From: DATKJY01 sp964540105
Lineage (GTDB): Bacteria; Zixibacteria; MSB-5A5; GN15; FEB-12
Assembly (NCBI GenBank): GCA_964540105.1
Contig: CAZILL010000002.1
Coordinates: 1,230,895-1,294,894, forward strand
Direction of reading: 5' to 3'
DNA length: 64,000 nt
The translations under genes and the position numbers were made by a program. Below the pieces are notes generated by a model, which did not search any database, was not told where the DNA came from, and worked only from the letters and a program-made list of their open reading frames with translations. Below are positions 51,803-61,900 of the stretch, one piece after another. Numbering within the stretch: the stretch's first letter is position 1; each line of letters opens with the position of its first letter.

Positions 51803-54061
51803 ATGAGCGAAACCTTATTGCTGGGTCTGATCATTGGCATCAGCTTGTTCGGGTTAGTCGCGGCTTACCTGATGGCGAGATGGGTGCTCAGTCGCGGGAC
51901 AGGGACTGAGGCCATGCAGAAGATCTCCAATGCCATCAAAGACGGCGCGGAAGCGTTCATGCGCCGCCAGAACAGAACAATCATTATGTTGGCGGCGCTT
52001 GTAGCCGCGGCGCTCTTCCTCGGCTACGGGGTCCTGCGCGACCATCGTCAATTCGACCCGGTAGAATCGTCGCTTTCTTTAGCGTTTTGGATTACGCTGT
52101 CATTTGTGCTCGGGGCGCTCTGCTCGGTGATCGCCGGTTACGTCGGCATGTGGGTAAGTATTCGATCGAACATACGCACTGCTTCGGCTGCCCTCACCTC
52201 GCTCAACGATGCACTTCAGATCGCACTTCGCGGGGGAGCGGTTTCGGGGCTGTTGGTAGTGGCCATGTCGCTTCTGGGAGTCGCCGGCCTCTACGCAGTA
52301 GTCTCAATCATGAACGTTACCGATCCGACTCGAATCCCACTGTTGATTGTCGGCTATGGTTTTGGGGCATCCTTTGTGGCGTTGTTTGCTCAGGTGGGAG
52401 GTGGGATTTACACCAAGGCAGCCGATGTTGGCGCTGATCTCGTCGGCAAGGTAGAAGCGGGTATTCCGGAAGATGATCCGCGTAATCCGGCGGTTATAGC
52501 CGATCTCGTGGGAGATAATGTTGGTGACTGTGCCGGCCGCGGCGCCGATCTGTTTGAATCGACAGCGGCCGAGAACATCGGGGCGATGATCCTTGCTGCG
52601 ACGCTGGCGTCAAGAGCCTTTCCACAATCTTCTGGTGAAGTATCGATGGGCGTAATCGGAGTCATGATGTTCCCGTTGGTGGCACGTGCGTTTGGTATCA
52701 TCGCTTCGGTCATTGGGATCATGGCTGTTCGCCTCAAAAACGAGCAAGAGGACCCGATGGTAGCCCTTAACCGCGGCTATTTCATCGCCGCTATTCTGGC
52801 CATGATTGGGTTTGGCGCATGTGCTTACTGGTTGCTCGATTTCCCGGGCGCTCCGGATGCCTGGTGGCATTATTTCATGTGCGGTATCGTTGGTGTTATA
52901 ACGTCGGTGCTGTTTGTTTTCATCACGCAGTACTATACGGAGTATCGTTACCGTCCGGTGAAGAGCATAGCTGAAGCCTCTAAGACGGGTCCGGCTACGA
53001 ATATTATCTCTGGGATGGCGGTCGGCTTTGAGTGTACCGCACTGCCGGTGCTGGCCATGGGAGCCGCGCTCCTTGTTTCATATTACCTCGGAAAGTCAGC
53101 TTTTCCTGAAGGAACAGGAGTCAATGGCGGCCTCTTCGGGACGGCGGTTGCCACGATGGGGATGCTGGCCACAGCCGCTTACATTCTCGCGATGGATACG
53201 TTTGGACCGATTACTGACAATGCCGGCGGTATTGTCGAAATGTCGCGCCAACCGGAAGAAATACGCGAACGAACCGATCGTCTCGACTCAGTCGGCAATA
53301 CGACGAAGGCGCTTACCAAAGGATATGCAATTGGTTCAGCGGGTCTCGCGGCCTTCCTGTTATTCCAGGCGTATATGGATGAAGTCATGAACTATGCCGG
53401 AATGACCGCGGTCGAAGGGGCTGAATTCGCGGTGAATCTTTCAAAGCCGGTCGTGTTTGTCGGCGGTCTCCTTGGTTGTATGCTCGTGTTTCTATTCTCT
53501 GCACTCTGTATCCGTGCGGTTGGACAAGCGGCTCAGTCCATCATTGAGGAAGTTAGGCGCCAATACGCCAAGCTTACCCGCAAGAACGACATCATTCAGT
53601 TCCCCGCGGATTTCTCGCCCGACTATGGATCCTGCGTGGACATCGTGACCCGTTCGGCCTTGAAACAGATGATCCTCCCGGGGATTCTTGTGGTGACGGC
53701 TCCGGTCATTGTCGGTCTCGCTTTCAAGGTCTTTATCACACACGATGATCCCATGATTTCGGCGGAGGCGGTGGCGGCCTTCCTTATGGTTGGCACTATC
53801 GGCGGCATTCTTGTAGCGCTGCTTCTGAACAATTCCGGCGGAGCATGGGACAACGCTAAGAAGTACATTGAGACCGGCGCTCATGGCGGCAAGTATCTGA
53901 CGCTGGCCGATGGAAGCAAGGCGAAGAATCCGACGCATCAGGCTGCAGTGGTTGGTGACACGGTTGGCGATCCCTTCAAGGATACCGCGGGACCATCGTT
54001 GCACGTACTGATCAAACTGCTCTCCACAATTACGCTGGTGCTGGCGCCTCTGTTCATTTGA
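51803..54061 (+). CDS. hppA: Membrane-bound proton-pumping pyrophosphatase
   Basis: A 752-residue integral protein with about 16 hydrophobic helices. It hydrolyses pyrophosphate and pumps ions out of the cytoplasm. Substrate motifs are intact: GGGIYTKAADVGADLVGKVE, DDPRNPAVIADLVGDNVGDC and GGAWDNAKKYIE. The segment GNTTKALTKGYAIGSAG has Lys where K+-dependent enzymes have Ala, so it should be K+-independent and H+-pumping (family knowledge applied to this residue). AAGGAAAG lies before the ATG; a strong terminator follows, making it a single-gene unit. Confidence 0.97.
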   Translation: MSETLLLGLIIGISLFGLVAAYLMARWVLSRGTGTEAMQKISNAIKDGAEAFMRRQNRTIIMLAALVAAALFLGYGVLRDHRQFDPVESSLSLAFWITLSFVLGALCSVIAGYVGMWVSIRSNIRTASAALTSLNDALQIALRGGAVSGLLVVAMSLLGVAGLYAVVSIMNVTDPTRIPLLIVGYGFGASFVALFAQVGGGIYTKAADVGADLVGKVEAGIPEDDPRNPAVIADLVGDNVGDCAGRGADLFESTAAENIGAMILAATLASRAFPQSSGEVSMGVIGVMMFPLVARAFGIIASVIGIMAVRLKNEQEDPMVALNRGYFIAAILAMIGFGACAYWLLDFPGAPDAWWHYFMCGIVGVITSVLFVFITQYYTEYRYRPVKSIAEASKTGPATNIISGMAVGFECTALPVLAMGAALLVSYYLGKSAFPEGTGVNGGLFGTAVATMGMLATAAYILAMDTFGPITDNAGGIVEMSRQPEEIRERTDRLDSVGNTTKALTKGYAIGSAGLAAFLLFQAYMDEVMNYAGMTAVEGAEFAVNLSKPVVFVGGLLGCMLVFLFSALCIRAVGQAAQSIIEEVRRQYAKLTRKNDIIQFPADFSPDYGSCVDIVTRSALKQMILPGILVVTAPVIVGLAFKVFITHDDPMISAEAVAAFLMVGTIGGILVALLLNNSGGAWDNAKKYIETGAHGGKYLTLADGSKAKNPTHQAAVVGDTVGDPFKDTAGPSLHVLIKLLSTITLVLAPLFI

Positions 54062-54088
54062 TCTGACCAGCCCCAGGATAACTTCAAA

Positions 54089-54120
54089 GCCTCGAACAGG
54101 AGACTCTTCGAGGCTTTTTT
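54089..54120 (+). terminator. Rho-independent terminator after hppA
   Basis: A perfect 8-bp stem GCCTCGAA/TTCGAGGC (54089-54096, 54107-54114) followed by TTTTTT. Confidence 0.92.
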
Positions 54121-54179
54121 GTGACTGCTTCTTTTCGGATTCTGTGTTACTTTAGTTTCAAACGCGAGTGGGTGAAAAT

Positions 54180-55562
54180 ATGCCAGACGTAGCCCAGATT
54201 GATCAAAAGAAACGAGCGGACTACACAGAGGGATCCGTGATCGGCTCTATTCTCAAAATGGGCCTCCCCTCGATGTTTGGGTTTCTCTCGCAGCACGTCT
54301 ATGCGCTAGTTGACGCCTTCTGGATTTCGCGGTTGCCCGAGGGACAAGCAGGAGTGGCGGCGATTACGTTTTTCAACAACGTCATGTTTGTCTTCTTCGC
54401 TATCAATTCACTGATTGGCCCGGGATCGATCGCTGTCATTTCGCGCCGGTATGGGGAAAAGGAATACGACAAGGTCGAGAAGGCTATCAAAGAAACTCTG
54501 ATCCTGAAATTGTTCTTCGGAATCGTCTTTGCGATTGGCGGGTTGCTTCTCATTGAACAGACGCTGCACGTGCTCGGTGCGTCGGGTGAAGCCTTTGATA
54601 TGGCGCTCGATTTCGGGCGGATCATGCTGGTGGGGATGCCCGTCTTCTTTGCGACGTATTCACTTTTCACTGCCATGCGTGGGGTGGGCAATCCCCACAT
54701 GGCGATGGCGCTGATGCTCGGATCGAACGTGCTGAACCTCATTCTGGATCCCATTCTGATGTTCGGATATTTCGGCTTTCCGGCTCTGGGAATCAGGGGC
54801 GCGGCAATCGCCACTACCGTCAGCTTCGGAGCCGCTTTTGTACTCGGCTTGTACTGCTTCTATAGCGACCGCACAAGCGTGAAACTTTGCCTCTCCGGTC
54901 GAGAAGCGGTGTCAATCCGGTCGATGTGGACCCTCATCAAGATCGGCATTCCTGCCTGGCTGGGAGAGATGTCGTTTTCCCTTTCGCGCCTTGTCATTAT
55001 TCCCCTGGTAGCGTCGTACGGAACTGCCGTTGTAGCTGCCTACGGCATCGGTATGCAAGTATCCGGGTTGGGGATTGCCATCCTGGTAGGGATTGGTCTG
55101 GGATTGTCGTCGCTGGTTGGCCAGGTGGTCGGAAGCGGCAAACTCAACCGCGCCAAGCGAACCGGGGATCAATCGATCCGGTTTGCCGCGATCGTCATGG
55201 CCGGGTTCGGACTGCTCGTGTTTCTTTTCGCGCGCGAAATCATGCAGGCGTTCTTCGCCTCGGAAGAGACAATTCGTGAGGGAGTGACCTTTCTCCGAAT
55301 TGGAGCGATCAGCTTCCCTTTCTATGGTGCGCTCCTCATGACTGAGCAGGTTCATGTGGGAGTCGGTTTGAACAGTCCCGTCATGATCGTCAATATAGTT
55401 CATTCCTGGCTCTTCCAGGTGCTCCCGATTGTTGTTGGGATCTCCTGGCTTGGTCTCTCGCAGGTCTTCGTTTGGTGGCAGCAAGTAGCTGCAACTTTCT
55501 TGAGCGCAACGCTGTTTTATCTGTATTATCGTCGAGGCAAGTGGCTAACGGTTAGGGTATAA
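54180..55562 (+). CDS. MATE-family efflux transporter
   Basis: A 460-residue protein with 12 predicted TM helices in two MatE halves. The first half starts with GSILKMGLPSMFGFLSQHVY, and the second with LIKIGIPAWLGEMSFSLS, the usual internal repeat. MATE proteins expel drugs or metabolites using an H+ or Na+ gradient. ATG 54180 is chosen over GTG 54168 because GGGTGA lies upstream at a proper distance. Neighbours give no clue to substrate. Confidence 0.92.
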   Translation: MPDVAQIDQKKRADYTEGSVIGSILKMGLPSMFGFLSQHVYALVDAFWISRLPEGQAGVAAITFFNNVMFVFFAINSLIGPGSIAVISRRYGEKEYDKVEKAIKETLILKLFFGIVFAIGGLLLIEQTLHVLGASGEAFDMALDFGRIMLVGMPVFFATYSLFTAMRGVGNPHMAMALMLGSNVLNLILDPILMFGYFGFPALGIRGAAIATTVSFGAAFVLGLYCFYSDRTSVKLCLSGREAVSIRSMWTLIKIGIPAWLGEMSFSLSRLVIIPLVASYGTAVVAAYGIGMQVSGLGIAILVGIGLGLSSLVGQVVGSGKLNRAKRTGDQSIRFAAIVMAGFGLLVFLFAREIMQAFFASEETIREGVTFLRIGAISFPFYGALLMTEQVHVGVGLNSPVMIVNIVHSWLFQVLPIVVGISWLGLSQVFVWWQQVAATFLSATLFYLYYRRGKWLTVRV

Positions 55563-55619
55563 AGTGAATTTCAGGCGCTTGTCGGGGCTATGAGTTAATG
55601 CAAAGGAAACGCTGAATCG

Positions 55620-57515
55620 ATGAAGAAGGAGCGGAGATCGAAGGGAAAACCTGCACTATCGCCTGAGCGAAGAACGCACTGGCTCGATAGTCACGTGCGC
55701 CTTCTCGGGTCAGCCCTGATCGCGGCGGCGCTCCTCGGAGCTGCTCTGACTTCTGCGAGACACATCTGGTCGCTGGACCTGGCCGGTTGCGGACCAGGAG
55801 GCGGATGCGATAGAGCACTTCAAAGCCAATGGGGAAGACTCCTGGGGTGGCCCACCGCGTTTATTGGATTGGCGTACTTTGCCTCGCTCCTGACATTGTG
55901 GGTCATGACGGCGCGACGGTCGGTTCTGAAACTGCTGAGAGTTGTCCTCATGTGCGGTGGAGCTGTGTCAATCCTGTTCGTCGTCGTGATCATAATCAAC
56001 GGGTATTGGTGTCCGTGGTGTGCTCTGACACATGCTGCCAACCTGGGACTCGTCGGCTACGTTCAGTGGCGCTCACGCACGGTCAGGAGTGACGCGAAAC
56101 TGAACTGGCAGCAGCTCGCCATCTCGGGTCTTGTCTTTGTTGGTATCTCGGTTCTGGCTAAGGTCGCTGAGTTATCGCAGAGGCTCTTGGCGGAGCGTAC
56201 TGCTCATGAGGCCGCGATGGAGTCCATTGCGCAGATGCAACCGACGGACCCCGTAGATGAAGCTACTGGTGAGAAACCAAGTCTTACAGTCAAGCCGGAT
56301 GCGAGTCAAAACAAGACGATAAGAGCGAAACGGAGTGGATTCAGCGGCCGATATCTTCGAGGAAATCCGAATGCCGACGTTCGCATTGTCATCTTTCAGG
56401 ATTATCAATGCCAATTGTGCAAGGAGGTAGAGGCGCAGATCAGTCAGATCATGTCAGCAAACAGCGATGTCTCACTCTCGGTTCGTCAATGGCCGTTTGA
56501 CAAGGCGTGCAATCCTGAAATCGTGGGCGAGAGCATGCACCCGGGAGCATGTGTTGCGTCTCGAGTCGCTGAGGCAGCCGGTATTGTCGGGGGAGAGAAG
56601 GGGTTCTGGGCAGTGCATGACTGGTTGCTGGGACGTGGCGGACAGATAACGGTGCCAGAAGCGCTCGATTTGGCTCAGAGGATCGGCCTGGATCGTGCAA
56701 GGTTCGAGGAGGCAATGAACGGTGCAAGAGTCGACAGTTTAATCACGGCCGATATTCAGGACGGCGTTCGATTTGGATTGACGTTCACGCCGATGATCTT
56801 CGTGAACGGCTATCAGGTGCAGGGGTGGCAGTCAGCCGGCGCCATTCCGGCGGCGATTGCGCGCGCGTCGGAACTAGCGAAATCGCAACCGAGAACTCAG
56901 GATCGGCCTGATCTGGCCGTGGACATTCTTTTCGGTCAATGGAAGCGATCGCCTGTTCAGCCGGTGAGTGTCCGCACGGATTTCCACACGAAGGGAGCTA
57001 CTTCCAGTAAGATCACCGTGACCGTATTCGGAGACTTGACCTGCCCGTTCAATGCGATGGGCATAGCGGTACTCGATTCCATTATGGGGGTGAGGAACGA
57101 TATCCGATTCTGCTATCGAGACTTCCCCCTCGACGGCACCTGCAATGATCTTGTGAAGAGAGAGATCAATCCCCATGCCTGCGAGGCCGCGCGACTTGCC
57201 GAAGCAGCGGGGCAACTCGGAGGAGTGGATGGTTATTGGCGAGTTTGGCGATGGATAATCGCCAATCGAGAGCGGTTTAATTCGGGAATGGTGAATGCCG
57301 CCGCTGCCGAGGGTGATCTCAACGCCAGTGACTTGATCGCTTCGATGAATTCAGCGGCGGTTAGCGCTACTGTTATCAAAGACGTTATCGATGCGAAAAG
57401 ACTCGGGATTGACACGTCGCCGACGATCTATGTAAACGGCAAGCGAGTCACTGGTTGGCGGACACCGGGACTACTGGCCAAGATCATCGGATACTTGAGT
57501 AGCGCCGGACAGTGA
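55620..57515 (+). CDS. VKOR domain fused to two DsbA-like thioredoxin domains
   Basis: A 631-residue membrane protein for disulfide formation. The N-terminal VKOR domain has four to five TM helices, loop cysteines C57 and C63 (CGPGGGCDRALQS) and the redox pair C131-P-W-C134 by the quinone side. The first DsbA-like domain (about 245-420) has C264-Q-L-C267 after VIFQDYQ and a cis-Pro loop (TFTPMIFVNG). The second (about 455-631) has only C475-P-F-N478 after VFGDLT, with cis-Pro in TSPTIYVNG. Both have an extra cysteine pair typical of the DSBA_4 type. VKOR should reoxidise the attached DsbA domain. The second domain lacks the buried active-site Cys. Confidence 0.93.
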   Translation: MKKERRSKGKPALSPERRTHWLDSHVRLLGSALIAAALLGAALTSARHIWSLDLAGCGPGGGCDRALQSQWGRLLGWPTAFIGLAYFASLLTLWVMTARRSVLKLLRVVLMCGGAVSILFVVVIIINGYWCPWCALTHAANLGLVGYVQWRSRTVRSDAKLNWQQLAISGLVFVGISVLAKVAELSQRLLAERTAHEAAMESIAQMQPTDPVDEATGEKPSLTVKPDASQNKTIRAKRSGFSGRYLRGNPNADVRIVIFQDYQCQLCKEVEAQISQIMSANSDVSLSVRQWPFDKACNPEIVGESMHPGACVASRVAEAAGIVGGEKGFWAVHDWLLGRGGQITVPEALDLAQRIGLDRARFEEAMNGARVDSLITADIQDGVRFGLTFTPMIFVNGYQVQGWQSAGAIPAAIARASELAKSQPRTQDRPDLAVDILFGQWKRSPVQPVSVRTDFHTKGATSSKITVTVFGDLTCPFNAMGIAVLDSIMGVRNDIRFCYRDFPLDGTCNDLVKREINPHACEAARLAEAAGQLGGVDGYWRVWRWIIANRERFNSGMVNAAAAEGDLNASDLIASMNSAAVSATVIKDVIDAKRLGIDTSPTIYVNGKRVTGWRTPGLLAKIIGYLSSAGQ

Positions 57516-58260
57516 CCGTGCTCTCAATTGGCGCCATCCTGTGACAATCCGGGGAAACTGCAAGGTGTGGCAAGAGCCGGCGCAATAATGCCGGAGGTCG
57601 GAGCAGATACCTAACAGACAAATACCACAGCGGGTGATGGCATACGCGTTCTGAGGGCGAACCCAACACAGATGCGACATGGCGACTACGTAATGCTGAC
57701 TTATTCCTACCGTCGGGCGGGGTAGCATAAATCCTTGCGTGACCGTTCAAGGCGACAGCTTGTGGTGAGTTGTCCCAGCGCCTTGTGGGTATCGGGTTTG
57801 ACCAATATCCGGATGTCGATGAGGTGGCTGTACCGGGCCATCGTGCCGAAGCCGCATTGGCGTCGGGTGGGATTGTGGGCTGGGGGATGAATCCTGGCAT
57901 CGACGATGAATTGCCCCCGGCGTCTCGGCAGCAGGTCATGACACAACGGCAGCCGTCTGGGGGCTGATCAGCTCTTCCAATCGAGGATGGCATCACCCCG
58001 CTCACGACTAACTGACGCTTCTGCGAGACTATGGAGTCTGACCTGTATGCGTCGTGAAGGTGACTTCTTGAGCAACGCACTTGTGGAATCGTATTCCAGA
58101 CGCCGAGGCAAAGCGTGTATGTCATTAACACCTTGTCATCTGGCACGAGACAAGGGCAGGATCTTTGAGCACATAGCTCAGGATTTGATGCCATCCCTCT
58201 GAAGGAGAGAAGATGGTAATCACATTGCGCGCAGGAAACAACCGAGATACTTTACGTCCG
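57516..58260. other. Gene-poor block, no recognisable gene
   Basis: About 740 bases without a convincing gene. Open frames exist on both strands (minus 57484-58194 and 57707-57946, plus 57770-57967 and 57987-58202), but none has a ribosome site plus a family I recognise, and the minus frames overlap each other. The residues IDIRILVKPDTHKALG in the 57707-57946 minus frame look the most protein-like. It may be a decayed gene, a mobile-element relic or an RNA. No terminal inverted repeats or transposase motifs were seen. Confidence 0.4.
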
Positions 58261-58274
58261 CATTGTGGAAAAAC

Positions 58275-58326
58275 GCCCCTTTTTGTCACATATTGTGCTT
58301 GACAAGGGGCAATTCGTCCATATATT
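58275..58326 (+). promoter_or_regulatory. Promoter with overlapping inverted repeat
   Basis: TTGACA (58299-58304), a 16-base spacer and TATATT (58321-58326) form a near-consensus promoter. An imperfect inverted repeat, GCCCCTTTTTGTCA (58275-58288) and TGACAAGGGGC (58300-58310), covers the -35. It could be an operator or a hairpin. Confidence 0.58.
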
Positions 58327-58406
58327 GTTAACGGACGAGTGGATAATCTTGGCTTGGATGTGCTCAGAGTCAATCATTGAATAACGTCCAGTGAGGGGGG
58401 GTGTTC

Positions 58407-58469
58407 ATGCCAGGAGATGTGCGGGAAGGGTTCCGGTTGCTTAGGTGGGGAAACCTACAGGTCTCGTAG
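58407..58469 (+). CDS. Possible leader peptide (20 residues)
   Basis: ATG 58407 follows a G-rich Shine-Dalgarno run (GAGGGGGGG about 58393-58401) and encodes MPGDVREGFRLLRWGNLQVS, then TAG. It lies about 80 bases after the promoter and 110 before the Cys-rich protein gene. It overlaps a small hairpin (TAGGT-GGGGAA-ACCTA, 58442-58457), and a second hairpin followed by TTGTTGTTT lies at 58493-58516, as in an attenuator. The evidence is position and ribosome site only. Confidence 0.25.
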   Translation: MPGDVREGFRLLRWGNLQVS

Positions 58470-58578
58470 AATACGATTTAAGAGTTGCCTGCCTCAGTTG
58501 GCCTGAGTTGTTGTTTGCGAAACACTCTTCGCCCACTGAATTGGCACGCGGGGAAGCCCGCCAGAATCGAGCGGTGGC

Positions 58579-58887
58579 GTGAGATCGAGACACGCCGCTC
58601 GTTTGAGCATCATGGCGCTGTTGCTCCTTTCATTCTGTACCGCAATCGCAGGGAGCGTTTTGAGTGCAGGAATCTGCGACTGTTGTGAAGATGGGTGTGA
58701 GGATTGTTCACTATGTTTCCATCTGAACAGTCAGCAAGTGAGTCAAGCAACGCTCATGTCATCAATCCCCCTTAGCGCCCTTCCCTCGTTCAAATTGATG
58801 TTCTTTAAGGATTCATCATCCGATCATGCGATCCCAGACTCCTGCGAGCCTCGGGAGATCGATCATCCTCCTTGTAATTTAGTCTGA
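58579..58887 (+). CDS. Small secreted cysteine-rich protein
   Basis: A 102-residue protein from GTG 58579. A hydrophobic signal segment (LSIMALLLLSFCTAIAGSVLSA) is followed by a cysteine cluster, GICDCCEDGCEDCSLCFH, with six cysteines in 18 residues, and a variable tail ending in PREIDHPPCNLV. The arrangement of signal, Cys cluster and short tail with PREIxHPP resembles small metal- or redox-related hypothetical proteins, but no family is certain. TTG 58603 and ATG 58612 are alternative starts. It follows the promoter at 58299. Confidence 0.6.
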   Translation: MRSRHAARLSIMALLLLSFCTAIAGSVLSAGICDCCEDGCEDCSLCFHLNSQQVSQATLMSSIPLSALPSFKLMFFKDSSSDHAIPDSCEPREIDHPPCNLV

Positions 58888-58971
58888 TCCTTTGCCGCCG
58901 GTCACTTGGTCTAGGGCGGAGTTCATTGGAAGGTATTAGGAATGCAAAGATGTAAAGGTGGGAAAGTACAG

Positions 58972-61900
58972 ATGAAGACTTGGTACAGGAAACAGGGTGT
59001 GTTGAAGGCGAAATCGTCGGGAGGACACGAGAACAGAAGAGATCACTTTGGCTTGAACGGGCTGGCCATCACACTGATACTGCTCTTGAGCGGTGTGGGG
59101 ATGGCTCAAGCACAAACGGGCTTGCAGTTTAACGGATCGAATCAATATGTCACCTTCGGCGCGGCGACAAGCACGCTGGGCACGACTACTTTTACACTTG
59201 AAGCTTGGGTTAAACGCGCCGCCGGCGGCGTTGTAATGAGTACAGGCTCTCTAGGATTTGACAACACGGGTGGTAGACCCAATATCTATCCTGTGCTTAC
59301 CAAAGGTATGGGAGAGGGGGAATCACCCGCCAATGTCAATATGAACTTCTTCCTGGGTATTACTTCCACCGGGTACGTGGGAGCTGACTTTGAAGACAAA
59401 GCAGGTGGCGTCAATCATCCGGTCTGGGGCGTCACTTTGGTTCCCATAGGAGAATGGCATCACATCGCAGCAACTTACGATGGGCAGACCTGGAATCTTT
59501 ATCTCGATGGAGTTCTTGATAGAACACTAACCCTGGCCTCACCTTTTGCACCAGAGAATACGAGCATTCAGCACGCTGCCCTCGCGGCAGCCCAGAATAG
59601 CACGGGGGGACTCGGCGCCGGCTTCTTCTCCGGCAGTATTGATGAACCACGCGTGTGGAGTGTCGTTCGTACTCAGCAGGAAATCCGGAGCAGTATTGGC
59701 ATGGAGCTTACTTCTGGCACGGGCTTACTGGGAAGATGGGGACTCAATGAGGGCTCCGGAACAACTGCCACCAATTCTGTTGCGGGTAGCCCGAACGGAA
59801 CGCTGGTTAATGCACCAACATGGCCAGCGATGCCGACCGCTCCAATTGCACCTTCGGCCCTCTCAGCTACAGCGATTTCATCGGCTCAGATCAACCTTGC
59901 ATGGATAGACAATTCCAATAACGAGACCGTGTTTGAGATTCAGCGTTCTACCGACGGCGGAAGCACGTTCACGACGATCGCTATGGCGGGAATGAACGCA
60001 ACTTCATACAGTAATACAGGACTGACTGCCAGTACGCAGTACTGGTATCGGATTCGGGCCGTCAACCCCAACCAGGGGTCTGCCTACACGAGTACAGCCA
60101 CGGCCACGACACTTACACCTATGCCGCCCGCGGCACCAGCGAACTTGATTCTCACAGGCTTGTCCGATACAAAGGTAATGTTTGTTTGGACGGACAACTC
60201 GGGGGACGAGACCAACTTCGAAATAGAGCGATCGACTGACGGAGGGTCGATATTTACACAGCTCGCAGAAGTTGCAGCGAACGTTACCACCTACACCGAC
60301 GTGTCAGCTTCTGCCTCTACGCAGTACTGCTACCGGGTGTATGCGAAGAACAGCAGCGGCAATTCCGGGGTTACCAATGCCGTGTGTGCAACGACATTCC
60401 TAGCTTCGAATAACGCCGTTCGGTTCGGTACAGGCACGGCTTACGTGACTTTTGGGAACACATCGACTCTTGCACTACCACAATTCACTATTGAGACGTG
60501 GTTTAAGAGAGAGGGAACCGGCGCAACAGCGTCCACGGGAACTGGCGGCGTGGTGGCAATCCCGCTCATCGCCAAGGGACTCGGTGAAGCTGATGGTACC
60601 AATGTGGACGCAAACTATTTCATGGGAATTCGCGGGACAGACGGTCTGCTCTGTGCTGACTTTGAGGAGGGTGCCGCTGGCACGACACCGGGATTGAATC
60701 ATCCAGTGGTCGGTGTCACGCCTATTCCCGTGAATCCGAATGTTTGGCATCACGCAGCGGCGACATATAGTGGCACGACCTGGAACCTGTATCTGGATGG
60801 ACTCCTCGAGGCAACCTTAATTGTAGGCCAACCAGTGCGCTCAGACTGCATCCAACATGCCGGTCTTGGTGTCGCACTTAATTCTACCGGTGCAGCCACA
60901 GGGCATTTTGACGGCACACTCGACGAAGCCCGCATTTGGAACGTCGTCCGAAGTCAGGCAGAGATCTTGACGACGATTAACTCGCAAATATCGGGCACAC
61001 AGACTGGTTTGGTTGCGCGCTGGGGGTTGAACGAGGGTACAGGCACGACCGTTGGCAGCACAGCCGGAACGACGATAAATGGTACTGTAACAGGAACAGG
61101 TTACAGCTGGATTCTCGGAGCCCCATTCAACATTACATTCACTCCACCAAGCGCTCCGTCAAATCTAGTGGTGACACCGATATCGAATTCAGTTCTGCAG
61201 TTAAACTGGACGGACAATGCCACCAATGAAACAGGTTTTGAGATCGAGCGGTCGACAACTGGTTCGGGAGGTCCGTTTAGTCCCCTGGGTACAGTGACGG
61301 CCAATGTGGTGACTTATAACAGTACGTCGCTGGATCCTCTGACGAGCTATTGCTACAGGGTAAGAGCCGTGAGCGGTTCACTTCAATCTGCCTACACGTC
61401 TCCGGCTTGCGGTACGACGTTGGCCGAGGTGAACAATGCGTTGGATCTTGGGTCATCAGGAGCGTACGTGACGTTCGGTGTTGCTCCGACCGTGGCGACT
61501 CCGACGTATACTGTTGAAGTGTGGTTCAAGCGCTCGGGAACCGGAACACCGAATACGACCGGAACCGGAGGGATTGACATCATCCCACTCCTTACCAAGG
61601 GGTCACCGGAAGCAGAGGGGAGCACAGTTGACGAGGACTATGTACTCGGAATTCAGTCGCTCACCAACGTCATAGCAGCAGATTTTGAGGAAGGAACAGG
61701 TTCCACCGCCCCCGGTCAGAACCATCCGATTGTTGGTACAACACTGATAACAGATAATGTATGGCATCATGCCGCGGCGACATTCGCCAATGGTGTTTTC
61801 AGCATCTATCTCGATGGCGCATTGGAAAACACACTCAATCTGGGGACTTCGATATTCCCACAGGGTGCGAGCATTCAACATGCTGCTCTCGGCACGATGA

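Noticed and set aside
57484..58194. Minus-strand frame of 236 codons in the gene-poor block
   Set aside because: Overlaps another minus-strand frame and the end of the VKOR gene; no ribosome site or motif. Kept only as part of the unexplained block.
58550..58566. TGGCACG upstream of the Cys-rich gene as a sigma-54 site
   Set aside because: GC follows GG at the wrong distance (11 instead of 10 bases) and the -12 half does not match.
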